DNA from: Pseudomonadota bacterium
GTDB lineage: Bacteria > Pseudomonadota > Gammaproteobacteria > Xanthomonadales > Xanthomonadaceae
Assembly: GCA_023399815.1 (NCBI GenBank)
Contig: JAEWOJ010000148.1
Span: 1-23,990 of the forward strand
Direction: 5' to 3'
DNA: 23,990 nucleotides
Part shown: piece by piece, positions 5,993-14,741 of the stretch
Layout: the number at the start of each line of letters is the position of its first letter
How positions within the stretch are numbered: the first letter of the stretch is position 1
Program-made: the position numbers and the translations under genes
Notes under the pieces: generated by a model
What the model saw: the letters and a program-made list of their open reading frames with translations, nothing else
Database searches by the model: none
What the model was told of the DNA's origin: nothing

Positions 5993-7414
5993 ATGCTCTG
6001 GGCCTGTGTACTGCTGCCGCAGCTGGCGCTGGATGCCGTCCTCCGCCGCTGCCCCGATCCGCAGGCGCCGCTGGCGCTGGTCACCGGCCCGGCGCAGCTG
6101 CGCACCCTGCATGCGGTCAACGCCGCTGCGGCCGCCGCCGGCGTGCAGGCCGGCATGCGCCTGACTGCCGCGCACGCACTGCTGCCCGGGCTGGCCCTGG
6201 TCGAGCACGACCCGCAGGCCGAGGAACGCTGGCAGCGCTTTCTCGCCGCGTGGGCCTACCGGCACAGTTCGCTGGTCAGCGCGCAGTGGCCCGGCTGCAT
6301 CGTGCTGGAAGTGCGCGCCAGCTTCGCTTTGCTCGGTCCCTGGCCGCGCATCGAGGCGCGGCTGCGCGAGGAACTGGAACTGCTGGGCTTCAGCCACCGC
6401 ATCGCGCTGGCGCCGACGCCGCGCGCCGCGCAGGTGCTGGCCGGCCTGCGCGACGGCCTGGCGGTGACCCAGCCGGCGGCGATGGCAGCCCTGCTGGACC
6501 GCGTGCCGGTGCGCCGCGCGCGGTTGCCGGAGGATGGCGGCGAGTGCCTGCGGCACATGGGCATCGGCGACCTGCGCACGCTGCGCGCGCTGCCGCGCGA
6601 CGCACTGCGCCGCCGTTTCGGCCTGCCGCTGCTGGAACACCTGGACCGGCTCTACGGTCAGGCCGACGACCCGCTGGCGTACTACGCGCCGCCGGACCAC
6701 TTCGACGCGCGGTTGGAACTGGGCTACGAGGTGGAGAGCCACACCGCGCTGCTGTTCCCGCTGCGCCGCCTGGTCGGCGACCTGTGCACCTACCTGTCGG
6801 TGCGCGACGGCGGCGTGCAGCGTTTCGTGCTGCGGCTGGAACACGAACAGGGCCACAGCGACGTGGCGGTGGGGCTGCTGGCCGCCGAGCGTGAGCCGGC
6901 GCTGCTGTTCGAGCTGGTGCGCAACCGCCTGGAGCAGGTGCGGATCGACCAGCCGGTGGTTGCGCTGCGCCTGCTGGCGCGCGAGCTGCCGCCGTTCGTG
7001 CCGGCCTCGCGCGACCTGTTCGATCCGCGCACGCGCCAGCAGCAGCCGTGGCCGCAGCTGCGCGAGCGGCTGCGCGCACGGTTGGGAGACACCGCGGTGC
7101 ACCGCATCACGCCCACCTGCGACCCGCGTCCGGAATGCGCCTGGCGGCCGCTCCAGGGTGACGACGGCCGCATCGGCGATGCGGCACCGGGGCTGCCGCC
7201 GCGGCCGGCCTGGCTGCTGTCGCAGCCGGTGCCGCTGCGCGATCCGCGCCCGCGCATCGTCTCCGGCCCGGAACGGCTGGAAAGCGGCTGGTGGGACGGC
7301 GACGACGCGCGCCGCGACTACTACGTGCTGGAAACCTCGCAGGGCCAGCGCGCCTGGGCATTCGCGCCGCCGGGCGAGCAGGGCGGCTGGATGCTGCACG
7401 GGTGGTTCGCGTGA
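5993..7414 (+). CDS. imuB: ImuB, catalytically inactive Y-family polymerase homologue
   Basis: ImuB is the hub that links the beta clamp, ImuA and DnaE2 during SOS mutagenesis. The protein has 473 aa. The Y-family fold is recognisable, but the catalytic acidic motifs are missing: the first motif reads LWACVLLPQLALDAV instead of an Asp-x-Asp pattern, and the SxDE motif is replaced by CIVLEVRASFALLG. A helix-hairpin-helix part (LRHMGIGDLRTLRALPRDALRRRFG) and the little-finger domain follow. A possible clamp-binding peptide is Q349-L356 (QQQPWPQL), a poor match to the usual Q-L-x-L-F type. The end (GGWMLHGWFA) is typical of ImuB. The stop codon overlaps the dnaE2 GTG start (GTGA), giving coupled translation. 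Confidence 0.94.
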   Translation: MLWACVLLPQLALDAVLRRCPDPQAPLALVTGPAQLRTLHAVNAAAAAAGVQAGMRLTAAHALLPGLALVEHDPQAEERWQRFLAAWAYRHSSLVSAQWPGCIVLEVRASFALLGPWPRIEARLREELELLGFSHRIALAPTPRAAQVLAGLRDGLAVTQPAAMAALLDRVPVRRARLPEDGGECLRHMGIGDLRTLRALPRDALRRRFGLPLLEHLDRLYGQADDPLAYYAPPDHFDARLELGYEVESHTALLFPLRRLVGDLCTYLSVRDGGVQRFVLRLEHEQGHSDVAVGLLAAEREPALLFELVRNRLEQVRIDQPVVALRLLARELPPFVPASRDLFDPRTRQQQPWPQLRERLRARLGDTAVHRITPTCDPRPECAWRPLQGDDGRIGDAAPGLPPRPAWLLSQPVPLRDPRPRIVSGPERLESGWWDGDDARRDYYVLETSQGQRAWAFAPPGEQGGWMLHGWFA

Positions 7415-10400
7415 GCCGGCACGAATCGCGCGATTCGCATGCCGGCACCCGCGCGCCGCGCGCCTGGGAAGTGGCGCAGCGGCTGGGCCGCGAAGCCGCC
7501 AACGACGGCGCGCCCGGCGAGGAAAACCTGCCCACCTACGCTGAACTGCACTGCCTGTCCGACTTCTCCTTCCTGCGCGGCGCGGCCAGCGCCGAGGAAC
7601 TGTTCGCGCGCGCGCGCGACTGCGGCTACGAAGCGCTGGCGATCACCGACGAGTGTTCGCTGGCCGGCATCGTGCGCGCCTGGGAGGCCGCGCGCGCCAG
7701 CGGCGTGAAACTGGTGGTCGGCAGCGAGTTCGCCCTGGCCTGCGGTCTGCGCTGCGTGCTGCTGGTGGAAACCGCCGCCGGCTACGCGCGGCTGTGCGAA
7801 CTGATCACCCGCGGCCGCCGCGCCGCCGGCAAGGGCGAATACCTGCTCGGGCGTTCCGACGTGGAAGCGCTGCTGGATGGCATCGACCCGGAGGCCTCGG
7901 GCCTGTTCGCGCTGTGGCTGCCCGGCGCGCAGCCGCAGCAGAAACAGGGCCGCTGGCTGCAGGCGCGGTTCGGCGCGCGCGCGCACCTGGCGGTGGAACT
8001 GCACCGCGAGCAGGACGACGCCGCGCGGCTGCAGCGGCTGCTGGCGCTGGCCGAGGTCCTGCAGATGACGCCGCTGGCCAGCGGCGACGCGCACATGGAC
8101 GTGCGCCGCCGCCGCATGCTGCAGGACACGATGACCGCCATCCGCCACAACCTGCCGCTGGCCGACTGCGGCGCGCACCTGTTCCGCAACGGCGAGCGCC
8201 ACCTGCGCACCCGCCGTGCGCTGGGCAACATCCATCCACCCGCGCTGCTGGACAACGCGGTGCGGCTGGCGCGCCGTTGCACTTTCGACATGAGCCAACT
8301 GCAGTACCGCTACCCGGCCGAGCTGGTGCCCGACGGGCACACGCCCACCACCTGGCTGCGCGAGCTGACCGAACGCGGCATGCGCGAACGCTGGCCGGAA
8401 GGGACGCCGCCCGACGTCGCCCGGCAGATCGACGACGAACTGGAACTGATCGCCTACAAGCAGTACGAGGCCTTCTTTCTGACCGTGCAGGACATCGTGC
8501 GCTTCGCGAAGGAACGCGACATCCTGTGCCAGGGCCGCGGCTCCTCGGCCAACTCGGCGGTGTGCTTCGCGCTGGGCATCACCGTGGTGAATCCCTCCGA
8601 GAGCCGGCTGCTGATGGCGCGTTTCCTGTCGCGCGAGCGCGACGAGCCGCCGGACATCGACGTGGATTTCGAGCACGAGCGGCGCGAGGAAGTGCTGCAG
8701 TACGTCTACGGCAAGTACGGCCGCCACCGCGCCGCGTTGGCGGCCACCGTGATCCGCTACCGCGGCAAGAGCGCGGTACGCGACGTGGCGCGCGCTTTCG
8801 GCCTGCCGCCGGACCAGATCGCGCTGCTGGCCGGCTGCCACGGCCACAGCCATGGCCAGGTGCCGATGGCGCAACGCCTGCGCGAGGCCGGCTTCGATCC
8901 GGACAACCCGCTGATCCGGCGGCTGATGGCGGTGACCGCGCAGCTGCGCGGCCACCCGCGCCACCTGTCGCAGCACGTGGGCGGTTTCGTCATCGGCGAT
9001 GCGCCGCTGTCCACCGTGGTGCCGGTGGAGAACGCGGCCATGGACGGGCGCACCATCATCCAGTGGGACAAGGACGACCTGGAGACGATGAAGCTGCTCA
9101 AGGTCGACTGCCTGGCGCTGGGCATGCTCACCTGCATCCGCAAGGCTCTGGAGCTGGTGGAGCGCCATCGCGGCTACCGTATCGATCTGGCAGCGCCTGC
9201 CGACGACTCCAACACCTACGACATGATCGAGGCCGCCGACACCGTGGGCGTGTTCCAGATCGAATCGCGCGCGCAGATGAGCATGCTGCCGCGGCTCAAG
9301 CCCAGGTGCTTCTACGACCTGGTGATCGAGGTGGCGATCGTGCGCCCGGGGCCGATCCAGGGTGGCATGGTGCATCCCTACCTGCGGCGTCGGCAGAAGC
9401 AGGAGAAGGTGACCTATCCCTCCGACGGCATCAGGGACATTTTGAAGCCGACGCTGGGTATTCCGCTGTTCCAGGAGCAGGTGATGGAGTTGGTGATCCA
9501 TGCCGGCTACGAGGAGCATGAAGCGGACCATCTGCGGCGTTCGATGGCGGCCTGGGGGCGAGGCGGGGACATGGAGCCGCATCGCGAAAAAATCCGCGGG
9601 TTGATGGAGAAGAAAAACTACTCCGACGAATTCATCGACCAGATCTTCGAGCAGATCAAGGGTTTCGGCTCCTACGGTTTTCCGCAGAGCCACGCCGCCT
9701 CGTTCGCCAAGCTGGTCTACATCAGCAGCTGGCTCAAGCGCCATGAACCGGCGGCCTTCGCCTGCGCCCTGCTCAACGCGCAGCCGATGGGTTTCTACTC
9801 GCCCAGCGAGATCGTGCAGGACGCGCGCCGCGAGGGCCGCGGTGGACGCCGCGGCGTGGAGGTACGGCCGGTGGACGTGACCTGCAGCGAATGGGACAAC
9901 ACGCTGGAAGGCGGGCGGATGCGCCGCGGCAAGGACGACGACGAAGGCCAGGCGGCGATCCGCCTGGGCCTGCGCCAGGTGGCGGGGCTGTCGGAAGCCG
10001 TGGCATCGGCCATTGTCGCCGCGCGTGTCCGGCGCCCGTTCGCCGACGTGCGCGACCTGTGCCTGCGCGCCGGCCTGGACGACCGGGCGCGTCGCGCGCT
10101 GGCCGAAGCCGGCGCGCTGCAGGCCCTGGCCGGGCACCGCCACGCCGCGCGCTGGGACGTGGCCGGGATCGAGCGGCAGCGGCCGCTGCTGCCCGGCAGC
10201 CCCGACGAGGATACCGTGGAGCTGCCGCCACCTTCGGCTGGCGAGGACGTGCTGGCCGACTACCGCACGCTCGGTCTCACTCTCGGCGAACACCCGCTGT
10301 CGCTGCTGCGCGCGCGGCTGCGGCGCGAGCGCGTGCTCGACATCGCCCAGGTCCGGCAGCTGCCGCATGGGCGCGGCGCGCACGTGGCCGGCCTCGTCGT

Positions 10401-10653
10401 GCAGCGGCAACGCCCGGGCACGGCCAAGGGCACGGTGTTCGTCACTCTCGAGGACGAACACGGCCCGCTCAATGTCGTGGTGTGGCAGGACCTGGCCGCG
10501 CGCCGGCGCAAGGTGCTGCTGGGCGCGCGGCTGATGGCGGTACGCGGGCGCTGGGAGCAGGTGGACGGCGTGCAGCACCTGATCGCCCGCGACCTGCACG
10601 ACCTCAGCCACCTGCTGGGCGACCTGCAGACCCGATCGCGGGATTTCCACTAG
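7411..10653 (+). CDS. dnaE2: Error-prone DNA polymerase DnaE2
   Basis: This is a C-family polymerase for mutagenic lesion bypass. The protein has 1080 aa, usual for DnaE2 and shorter than replicative DnaE. Domains: N-terminal PHP (YAELHCLSDFSFLRG, from about residue 42), palm with GRGSSANSAVCFALG and PDIDVDF, fingers, HhH region (about 870-900) and an OB fold (about 980-1055, VAGLVVQRQRPGTAKG). The three catalytic aspartates are D417 and D419 (DIDVDF) and D566 (LKVDCLAL), all intact. The start is GTG at 7411, overlapping the imuB stop; the open frame upstream of it is only a shadow of imuB. It ends with HLLGDLQTRSRDFH. No terminator is visible after it; a decayed gene remnant follows. Confidence 0.97.
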   Translation: MSRHESRDSHAGTRAPRAWEVAQRLGREAANDGAPGEENLPTYAELHCLSDFSFLRGAASAEELFARARDCGYEALAITDECSLAGIVRAWEAARASGVKLVVGSEFALACGLRCVLLVETAAGYARLCELITRGRRAAGKGEYLLGRSDVEALLDGIDPEASGLFALWLPGAQPQQKQGRWLQARFGARAHLAVELHREQDDAARLQRLLALAEVLQMTPLASGDAHMDVRRRRMLQDTMTAIRHNLPLADCGAHLFRNGERHLRTRRALGNIHPPALLDNAVRLARRCTFDMSQLQYRYPAELVPDGHTPTTWLRELTERGMRERWPEGTPPDVARQIDDELELIAYKQYEAFFLTVQDIVRFAKERDILCQGRGSSANSAVCFALGITVVNPSESRLLMARFLSRERDEPPDIDVDFEHERREEVLQYVYGKYGRHRAALAATVIRYRGKSAVRDVARAFGLPPDQIALLAGCHGHSHGQVPMAQRLREAGFDPDNPLIRRLMAVTAQLRGHPRHLSQHVGGFVIGDAPLSTVVPVENAAMDGRTIIQWDKDDLETMKLLKVDCLALGMLTCIRKALELVERHRGYRIDLAAPADDSNTYDMIEAADTVGVFQIESRAQMSMLPRLKPRCFYDLVIEVAIVRPGPIQGGMVHPYLRRRQKQEKVTYPSDGIRDILKPTLGIPLFQEQVMELVIHAGYEEHEADHLRRSMAAWGRGGDMEPHREKIRGLMEKKNYSDEFIDQIFEQIKGFGSYGFPQSHAASFAKLVYISSWLKRHEPAAFACALLNAQPMGFYSPSEIVQDARREGRGGRRGVEVRPVDVTCSEWDNTLEGGRMRRGKDDDEGQAAIRLGLRQVAGLSEAVASAIVAARVRRPFADVRDLCLRAGLDDRARRALAEAGALQALAGHRHAARWDVAGIERQRPLLPGSPDEDTVELPPPSAGEDVLADYRTLGLTLGEHPLSLLRARLRRERVLDIAQVRQLPHGRGAHVAGLVVQRQRPGTAKGTVFVTLEDEHGPLNVVVWQDLAARRRKVLLGARLMAVRGRWEQVDGVQHLIARDLHDLSHLLGDLQTRSRDFH

Positions 10654-10839
10654 CGCGGCGCACGGGGAGTGCCTCGACGGGGCGACGCAGGCGATGCGCC
10701 ACCTTCGCAGCGCCCGACAGAGCCGACGACCGGGCGCTGCGTGCCGCCCGGTTCCAGCGCGGAGTGGCGCTGAACACCGCACGGTTGGCGGCCACCGTCG
10801 GCATCGGCGCGGTACGCGGCGGGCCCGGCATCGGCAGCA

Positions 10840-11010
10840 TCTGCGGCTTTTCGCCTTCGGCCAGCGCCAGCAGCGTCCGCCCTGCAGCTTGACCAGCAGC
10901 GTGTCGGCGCGCTGCATCACGCTGGCCTGGGCGCGGTTGTGTACGCCCAGGCGCTAGAAGATCGCCGACACGGGCCCTCGACCAATTCACGCTGTTTCAG
11001 GTTGAACACT
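10840..11010 (-). pseudogene. Remnant of a LuxR-type helix-turn-helix gene
   Basis: Read on the minus strand, about 11007-10972 gives VFNLKQRELVEGP. After a frame change, 10971 onward gives VSAIF-stop-RLGVHNRAQASVMQRADTLLVKLQG. The block VSAIFxRLGVHNRAQA is the C-terminal DNA-recognition part of LuxR/NarL regulators. An in-frame TAG (10956-10954) sits where an arginine is normal, and the middle of the HTH is deleted. No upstream receiver domain remains. This is decayed DNA, not a gene. The rest of 10654-11144 shows only an 8-base tandem repeat and no open frame that I can support. Confidence 0.72.
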
Positions 11011-11011
11011 T

Positions 11012-11043
11012 CGCGAGTCCGCGAGTCCGCGAGTCTGCGAGTC
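11012..11043. repeat. Four tandem copies of an 8-base unit
   Basis: CGCGAGTC is repeated three times without gap (11012, 11020, 11028), followed by TGCGAGTC (11036-11043). It lies at the edge of the LuxR-type remnant in otherwise unassigned DNA. Confidence 0.9.
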
Positions 11044-11144
11044 GCGTGCCGACGTGGCGCTGGGCGGCGCGACGTGGGCTTCCTCCGTCCATCCGCTCCG
11101 GCACCCGCAAGGAGCGCGCCGCCTTCAGCGGCCCGTTTCCCGCC

Positions 11145-12668
11145 TCACTCCCAATCCGACAGCGCGATCTTCAACTCCGCCGCAAAGCCCTTGGCCGAAG
11201 ACAGGGGCACCGTGAACACGTTGGGCGACTGTTGACTGATGCCGATCGCCCGGGCCTTGGCGCTGTCCAGCTCGGCCGGCGTCTTCGGTCCGCCGGCCCA
11301 CTGGTCGTCGCCCCAGACATAACGCAGCCGCCAGCTGTCGCCGTCGGGTTTGGCGAACAGCACCAGCGTGTTGCGGAACAGGTACTCGCCGGGAATGTGG
11401 TTCTTCAGGAACAGCGCGCCATCGACCTCGTAGCCGGCGTTGCACACCGCCAGCTCGATGGAGAAGGCGACTTCGCTGCCGGCCAGGATGCGGCGGCTGT
11501 CCAGGAACACCGAGAACAGCACCGGCGCGCGCGCGTCGCGGCGTACGTTGCCGTCCGCATCGAAGATGTCGCTGTATTCGCGGCGCACCGCGCACTCGTT
11601 GGCCTGGGTGCGCGCGGTGAGCTGGTAGGTATAGGCGCCGCGCGGGGCCACGGTGGCCTCGATGTAGTACGAGGAACGCACCTGCCTGCCGCGTTTGCGC
11701 GCGGCCTCGACTTCCGGCGGCAGCGCCAGCGCGGTGATGTCCAGCTGCGCGGTGGCGCATATGTCGCCGAACAGGAAGCGCGACAGGTTCTGGTAGCCCT
11801 CCTCGGAATTGACGATGCCGAAGTAGCCGCTGTGGCTGCGGTTGACGAAGGCCCGCGGCGCGCCTTCGACATAGGCGTTGGCGATGCGCACCAGTCCGTC
11901 GCTGAACGCGCCGACCGCGAACGAGGACAGCCCGCGCGCCACCGCGTAGTCGCGGCTGTTGGTGCCGATCAGGCAGAACATGCGCTCGGGCGGGAAACCG
12001 GAATCGCCCAGCGTGTTGGCCTTGTCCCTGGGCACCTTCAGGTAGCGCGCCATGTTGCCGCGGTTGAAGTTGTTCATGTCGTTGATCGACAGCAGGTCGG
12101 GCACGTTGATGCCGGCGATGTCGATGCCGTTGTGCGGGGTGGCGTAGGTGAACACCTTGTCCACCAGCGTGCGCGCCTCGGCGCTGGCGACCTCCGGGTT
12201 CTGCAGCAGGCAGCGGCAGATCAGCCCGCCCATCGAATGCGCGACCAGGTACACGCGGAAGTCGCGGCGCTGGTTGGCGTTGTTGCCGCATACGCTGTCG
12301 CGCAGTTCCAGGATGCGCCGGCCCAGGCTGGCGGCGGCCTCGGTGATCGACGGCGCCTTGCCGTTGCCGAACGCCGGGTCGGCCACGTCGTAATAGCGGT
12401 GGATGACGATGCTGCGCGGCGAAATGCCGCCGTGCAGCTCGGCGCCGCCGTCGTAGACGTCGCGGTAGCCGTAGTCCTTCATCAGCCGCACCAGCGGCGA
12501 TTCGAACACGAACTTCACCACCGAGCCGTCCTGCGCCTGGCGGATCTTGGTCGAGCCGGCTTCCAGGCCCATGTAGGGCGTGGAGGTGGTCTCCACGACT
12601 TCCGAGCGGGTCATGGCGTAACCGCGCACGTAGATGATCGGGAAGAAGGGGCGTTCGATCCTGTCCAT
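11145..12668 (-). CDS. Alpha/beta hydrolase (lipase/esterase-like) with unassigned C-terminal half
   Basis: The protein has 507 aa. Residues 1-300 look like an alpha/beta hydrolase: the opening strand PFFPIIYVRGYA, the nucleophile elbow AHSMGG with S145, and likely acid D257 (AFSDGLV) and base H279 (NRSHSGYFGIV). A-H-S-M-G and the following YATPHNG segment are as in lipases and PGAP1/DUF676-like esterases. Residues from about 305 form a second, probably beta-rich region that I cannot assign (YYIEATVAPRGAYTYQLTA, VLFSVFLDSRRILAG). No signal peptide or membrane helix is seen, so it is predicted cytoplasmic. The start is ATG at 12668 with GGAG 8 bases upstream. The substrate is unknown. It stands alone, with a paired REP upstream and decayed DNA downstream. 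Confidence 0.85.
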   Translation of the reverse strand: MDRIERPFFPIIYVRGYAMTRSEVVETTSTPYMGLEAGSTKIRQAQDGSVVKFVFESPLVRLMKDYGYRDVYDGGAELHGGISPRSIVIHRYYDVADPAFGNGKAPSITEAAASLGRRILELRDSVCGNNANQRRDFRVYLVAHSMGGLICRCLLQNPEVASAEARTLVDKVFTYATPHNGIDIAGINVPDLLSINDMNNFNRGNMARYLKVPRDKANTLGDSGFPPERMFCLIGTNSRDYAVARGLSSFAVGAFSDGLVRIANAYVEGAPRAFVNRSHSGYFGIVNSEEGYQNLSRFLFGDICATAQLDITALALPPEVEAARKRGRQVRSSYYIEATVAPRGAYTYQLTARTQANECAVRREYSDIFDADGNVRRDARAPVLFSVFLDSRRILAGSEVAFSIELAVCNAGYEVDGALFLKNHIPGEYLFRNTLVLFAKPDGDSWRLRYVWGDDQWAGGPKTPAELDSAKARAIGISQQSPNVFTVPLSSAKGFAAELKIALSDWE

Positions 12669-12759
12669 GTCCGGCTCCGCGGGAAGGGAAGGCGATGCCC
12701 GGCCATTGTGGTCGCATTCGTGGCGATTGGCGCCGGTGCCTGCTCACGACCTCCATGGA

Positions 12760-12881
12760 CCTGTAGGAGCGACGCCCGTCGCGACGGGGCCTGCATGCAG
12801 ATCCCTATGCAAAGACTCGCGCATTCATGCATGGGGGTTTCATTGGGAAAGCTCCATCGCGACGGGCGTCGCTCCTACAGG
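12760..12881. repeat. Paired REP element with perfect 25-bp inverted arms
   Basis: Arm 12760-12784 (beginning CCTGTAGGAGCGACG) is repeated exactly in reverse complement at 12857-12881, with 75 bases overall between arm cores. Each arm also holds its own hairpin, GCGACG/CGTCGC around CC. The right arm overlaps the 3' end of comM: its CCTGTAG supplies the comM stop codon (12877-12875). A related single arm is at 54-76. The BIME-like layout is seen directly; mobilisation by a RAYT transposase is known for REPs in general and not shown here. Confidence 0.92.
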
Positions 12882-14401
12882 GGTTCCCGGGGGAGGCCTT
12901 GTTCCGCGGCGCGATCCAGCTGGCGGTAGCCGATGGCCTCGGCCAGGTGCGCGCGTTCGATCTGCCCGGTGCCGGCCAGGTCGGCGATGGTGCGGGCCAC
13001 GCGCAGGATGCGGTGCATCGAGCGCGCGGACAGCTGCAGGCGCTCCATCGCCTGTTCGAGCAGGGCCTGGTCCGGACGGGCCAGCGCGCAGTCGCGCAGG
13101 GTCTGTCCGGGATCCAGTCGGGCATTGGGTCTGCCCGCCCGCTGCAGCTGGCGGGCGCGAGCCTGCACCACCCGTGCACGCACGGCGGCGCTGCTTTCGC
13201 CGGATGGGGCATCGCCATGCAGCTCGGCCGGTGGCAGCCGCGGAACCTGCAGCTGCAGGTCGATGCGGTCCAGCAACGGGCCGGAGATGCGGGCGCGATA
13301 GCGGGCGATCGTCTCGCCGGAACAACGGCAGCGGCCGCTGCGGTCGCCGGCCCAACCGCACGGGCAGGGATTCATGGCCGCGACGAGCTGGAAGCAGGCG
13401 GGGAATTCGGTGCTGCGCGCGGCCCGCGCGATGGTGACCACGCCGGATTCCAGCGGCTCGCGCAGCACTTCCAGTGCCTGGCGTTTCCACTCGGGCAGCT
13501 CGTCGAGGAAGAGCACGCCGTTGTGGGCGAGCGATACCTCGCCGGGGCGCGGAAGCGAGCCTCCACCGACGAGCGCCACCGCGCTGGCGGTGTGGTGCGG
13601 GGATCGAAAAGGACGTTGCCGCCAGCGTGCCGGGTCCACGCCATGCCTGCCCACCGAGGCGATGGCGGCGGTCTCCAATGCTTCGGCTTCGCTGGCCTCG
13701 GGCAGGATGCCGGGCAGCCGCGAGGCCAGCAGGGTCTTGCCGCAACCGGGCGAACCGACCAGCAAGAGATGGTGGCCGCCGGCGGCGGCGATTTCCAGCG
13801 CACGGCGTGCCTGCGCATGGCCGCGCACGTCGGCGAGATCCGGCAGCGGAGTGGGTTCGATGGCGGCGGCCTGCGCCTCCGGCAGCGCCTTCTCGCCGGA
13901 CAGGGCGGCGCAGACCTCCAGCAGGGTGCGCGCGACCTTGACGGTCGCCTGCCGGGCGAGCGCCGCCTCGTCCGCGTTGCCCGGCGCCACCACCAGCGTG
14001 CGCCGTTCGCCCGCCGCGGCGATGGCGGCCGGCAGCGCGCCGTCCACGCCGCGCAGCTCGCCGGTCAACGCCAGTTCGCCGATGAATTCGTAGGCGGCCA
14101 GCGCCTGCCGGTCGATCTGGCCGCTGGCGGCGAGGATGCCCAGCGCGATGGGCAGGTCGAAGCGGCCGCCGTCCTTGGGCAGGTCGGCCGGGGCCAGGTT
14201 GATGGTGATGCGCCGGGCCGGGAACTCGAACTGCGCGCAGAGGATGGCGGCGCGCACGCGGTCGCGCGATTCGCGCACCGCCGCCTCGGGCAGGCCCACG
14301 ATCTGGGTGCAGGGCAGGCCGCCGGACAGATGCACCTCGACCCGTACCGGCGGCGCATGCACGCCCGCGCGGGCACGGCTGTGCACCAGCGCCAGGCTCA
14401 T
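12875..14401 (-). CDS. comM: ComM / YifB family Mg-chelatase-like AAA+ ATPase
   Basis: ComM is a hexameric helicase that promotes branch migration during natural transformation in Vibrio and relatives. The protein has 508 aa. Domains in order: N-terminal ChlI-like domain (about 1-170, VEVHLSGGLPCTQIVGLPE), AAA+ core with Walker A GSPGCGKT (about 215-222) and Walker B VLFLDELPEW, a cysteine cluster (NPCPCGW...CRCSG), then the Mg-chelatase C-terminal domain with LSARSMHRILRVARTIADL. All expected motifs are intact. It is preceded by ubiK with a 10-base gap, so probably co-transcribed. The last codons and the TAG stop lie in the right arm of a REP element. With comF in the same window it hints at competence, but the two genes are not adjacent. 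Confidence 0.95.
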   Translation of the reverse strand: MSLALVHSRARAGVHAPPVRVEVHLSGGLPCTQIVGLPEAAVRESRDRVRAAILCAQFEFPARRITINLAPADLPKDGGRFDLPIALGILAASGQIDRQALAAYEFIGELALTGELRGVDGALPAAIAAAGERRTLVVAPGNADEAALARQATVKVARTLLEVCAALSGEKALPEAQAAAIEPTPLPDLADVRGHAQARRALEIAAAGGHHLLLVGSPGCGKTLLASRLPGILPEASEAEALETAAIASVGRHGVDPARWRQRPFRSPHHTASAVALVGGGSLPRPGEVSLAHNGVLFLDELPEWKRQALEVLREPLESGVVTIARAARSTEFPACFQLVAAMNPCPCGWAGDRSGRCRCSGETIARYRARISGPLLDRIDLQLQVPRLPPAELHGDAPSGESSAAVRARVVQARARQLQRAGRPNARLDPGQTLRDCALARPDQALLEQAMERLQLSARSMHRILRVARTIADLAGTGQIERAHLAEAIGYRQLDRAAEQGLPREPL

Positions 14402-14411
14402 GGCCGGCGCC

Positions 14412-14666
14412 TCAGGCGTCGTTGGCGGGACGCTTTTCCAGTGCGGCGACGGCCTGTTCCAGCGCGTCGAGCTTCTCGCGGGTACGCAGCAGCACCGCGC
14501 GCTGCACCTCGAATTCCTCGCGGGTGACCAGGTCCAGCTTGGCCAGGCCGGCCTGCAGGGCGCTCTTGAAGGTGGCCTGCAGTTCCTCGCGCGATTCGCG
14601 CAGCCCCGGGGGGACCAGGTCGCTCAGGCGGCGGGCGAGGGCGTCGATGTGGTTCAGGTCGATCAT
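14412..14666 (-). CDS. ubiK: UbiK, ubiquinone biosynthesis accessory factor (YqiC/BMFP)
   Basis: This small protein of 84 aa forms a coiled-coil trimer and helps the UbiJ-centred complex in aerobic ubiquinone synthesis. The N-terminal amphipathic segment (MIDLNHIDALARRLSDLVPPG) is followed by a segment LQATFKSALQAGLAKLDLVTREEFEVQ and a C-terminal heptad coiled coil (VLLRTREKLDALEQAVAALEKR). Length and pattern fit the family. The start is ATG at 14666, with GGAG 7 bases upstream. It lies directly upstream of comM in the same direction and diverges from glnB, an arrangement also seen in pseudomonads, where glnK-amtB sits on the other side. Confidence 0.92.
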   Translation of the reverse strand: MIDLNHIDALARRLSDLVPPGLRESREELQATFKSALQAGLAKLDLVTREEFEVQRAVLLRTREKLDALEQAVAALEKRPANDA

Positions 14667-14741
14667 GGGTAGTCTCCGCGGGGTGCCAGCCGATGTTGCG
14701 GGGCGCCGGCACGCGCGGCCATCAGGCTCGGTGGCGTCGGG

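Noticed and set aside
4613..10920. Very long open frames on the minus strand opposite lexA2-imuAB-dnaE2 (928 and 1199 codons)
   Set aside because: They are shadows of the real genes in very GC-rich DNA: Arg/His/Gln-rich low-complexity translations with no family motifs, while the plus-strand frames carry clear catalytic motifs.
11012..11043. Possible CRISPR
   Set aside because: The 8-base units are contiguous with no spacers, and no cas genes are present; it is a simple tandem repeat.
11046..12929. Long plus-strand frame opposite the hydrolase
   Set aside because: The composition is typical of an antisense shadow; the minus frame has the AHSMGG elbow, a ribosome site and a sensible triad.
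1171..14401. A dedicated competence gene cluster from comF and comM
   Set aside because: The genes are more than 10 kb apart, on opposite strands and with unrelated neighbours; both are common in non-competent bacteria.
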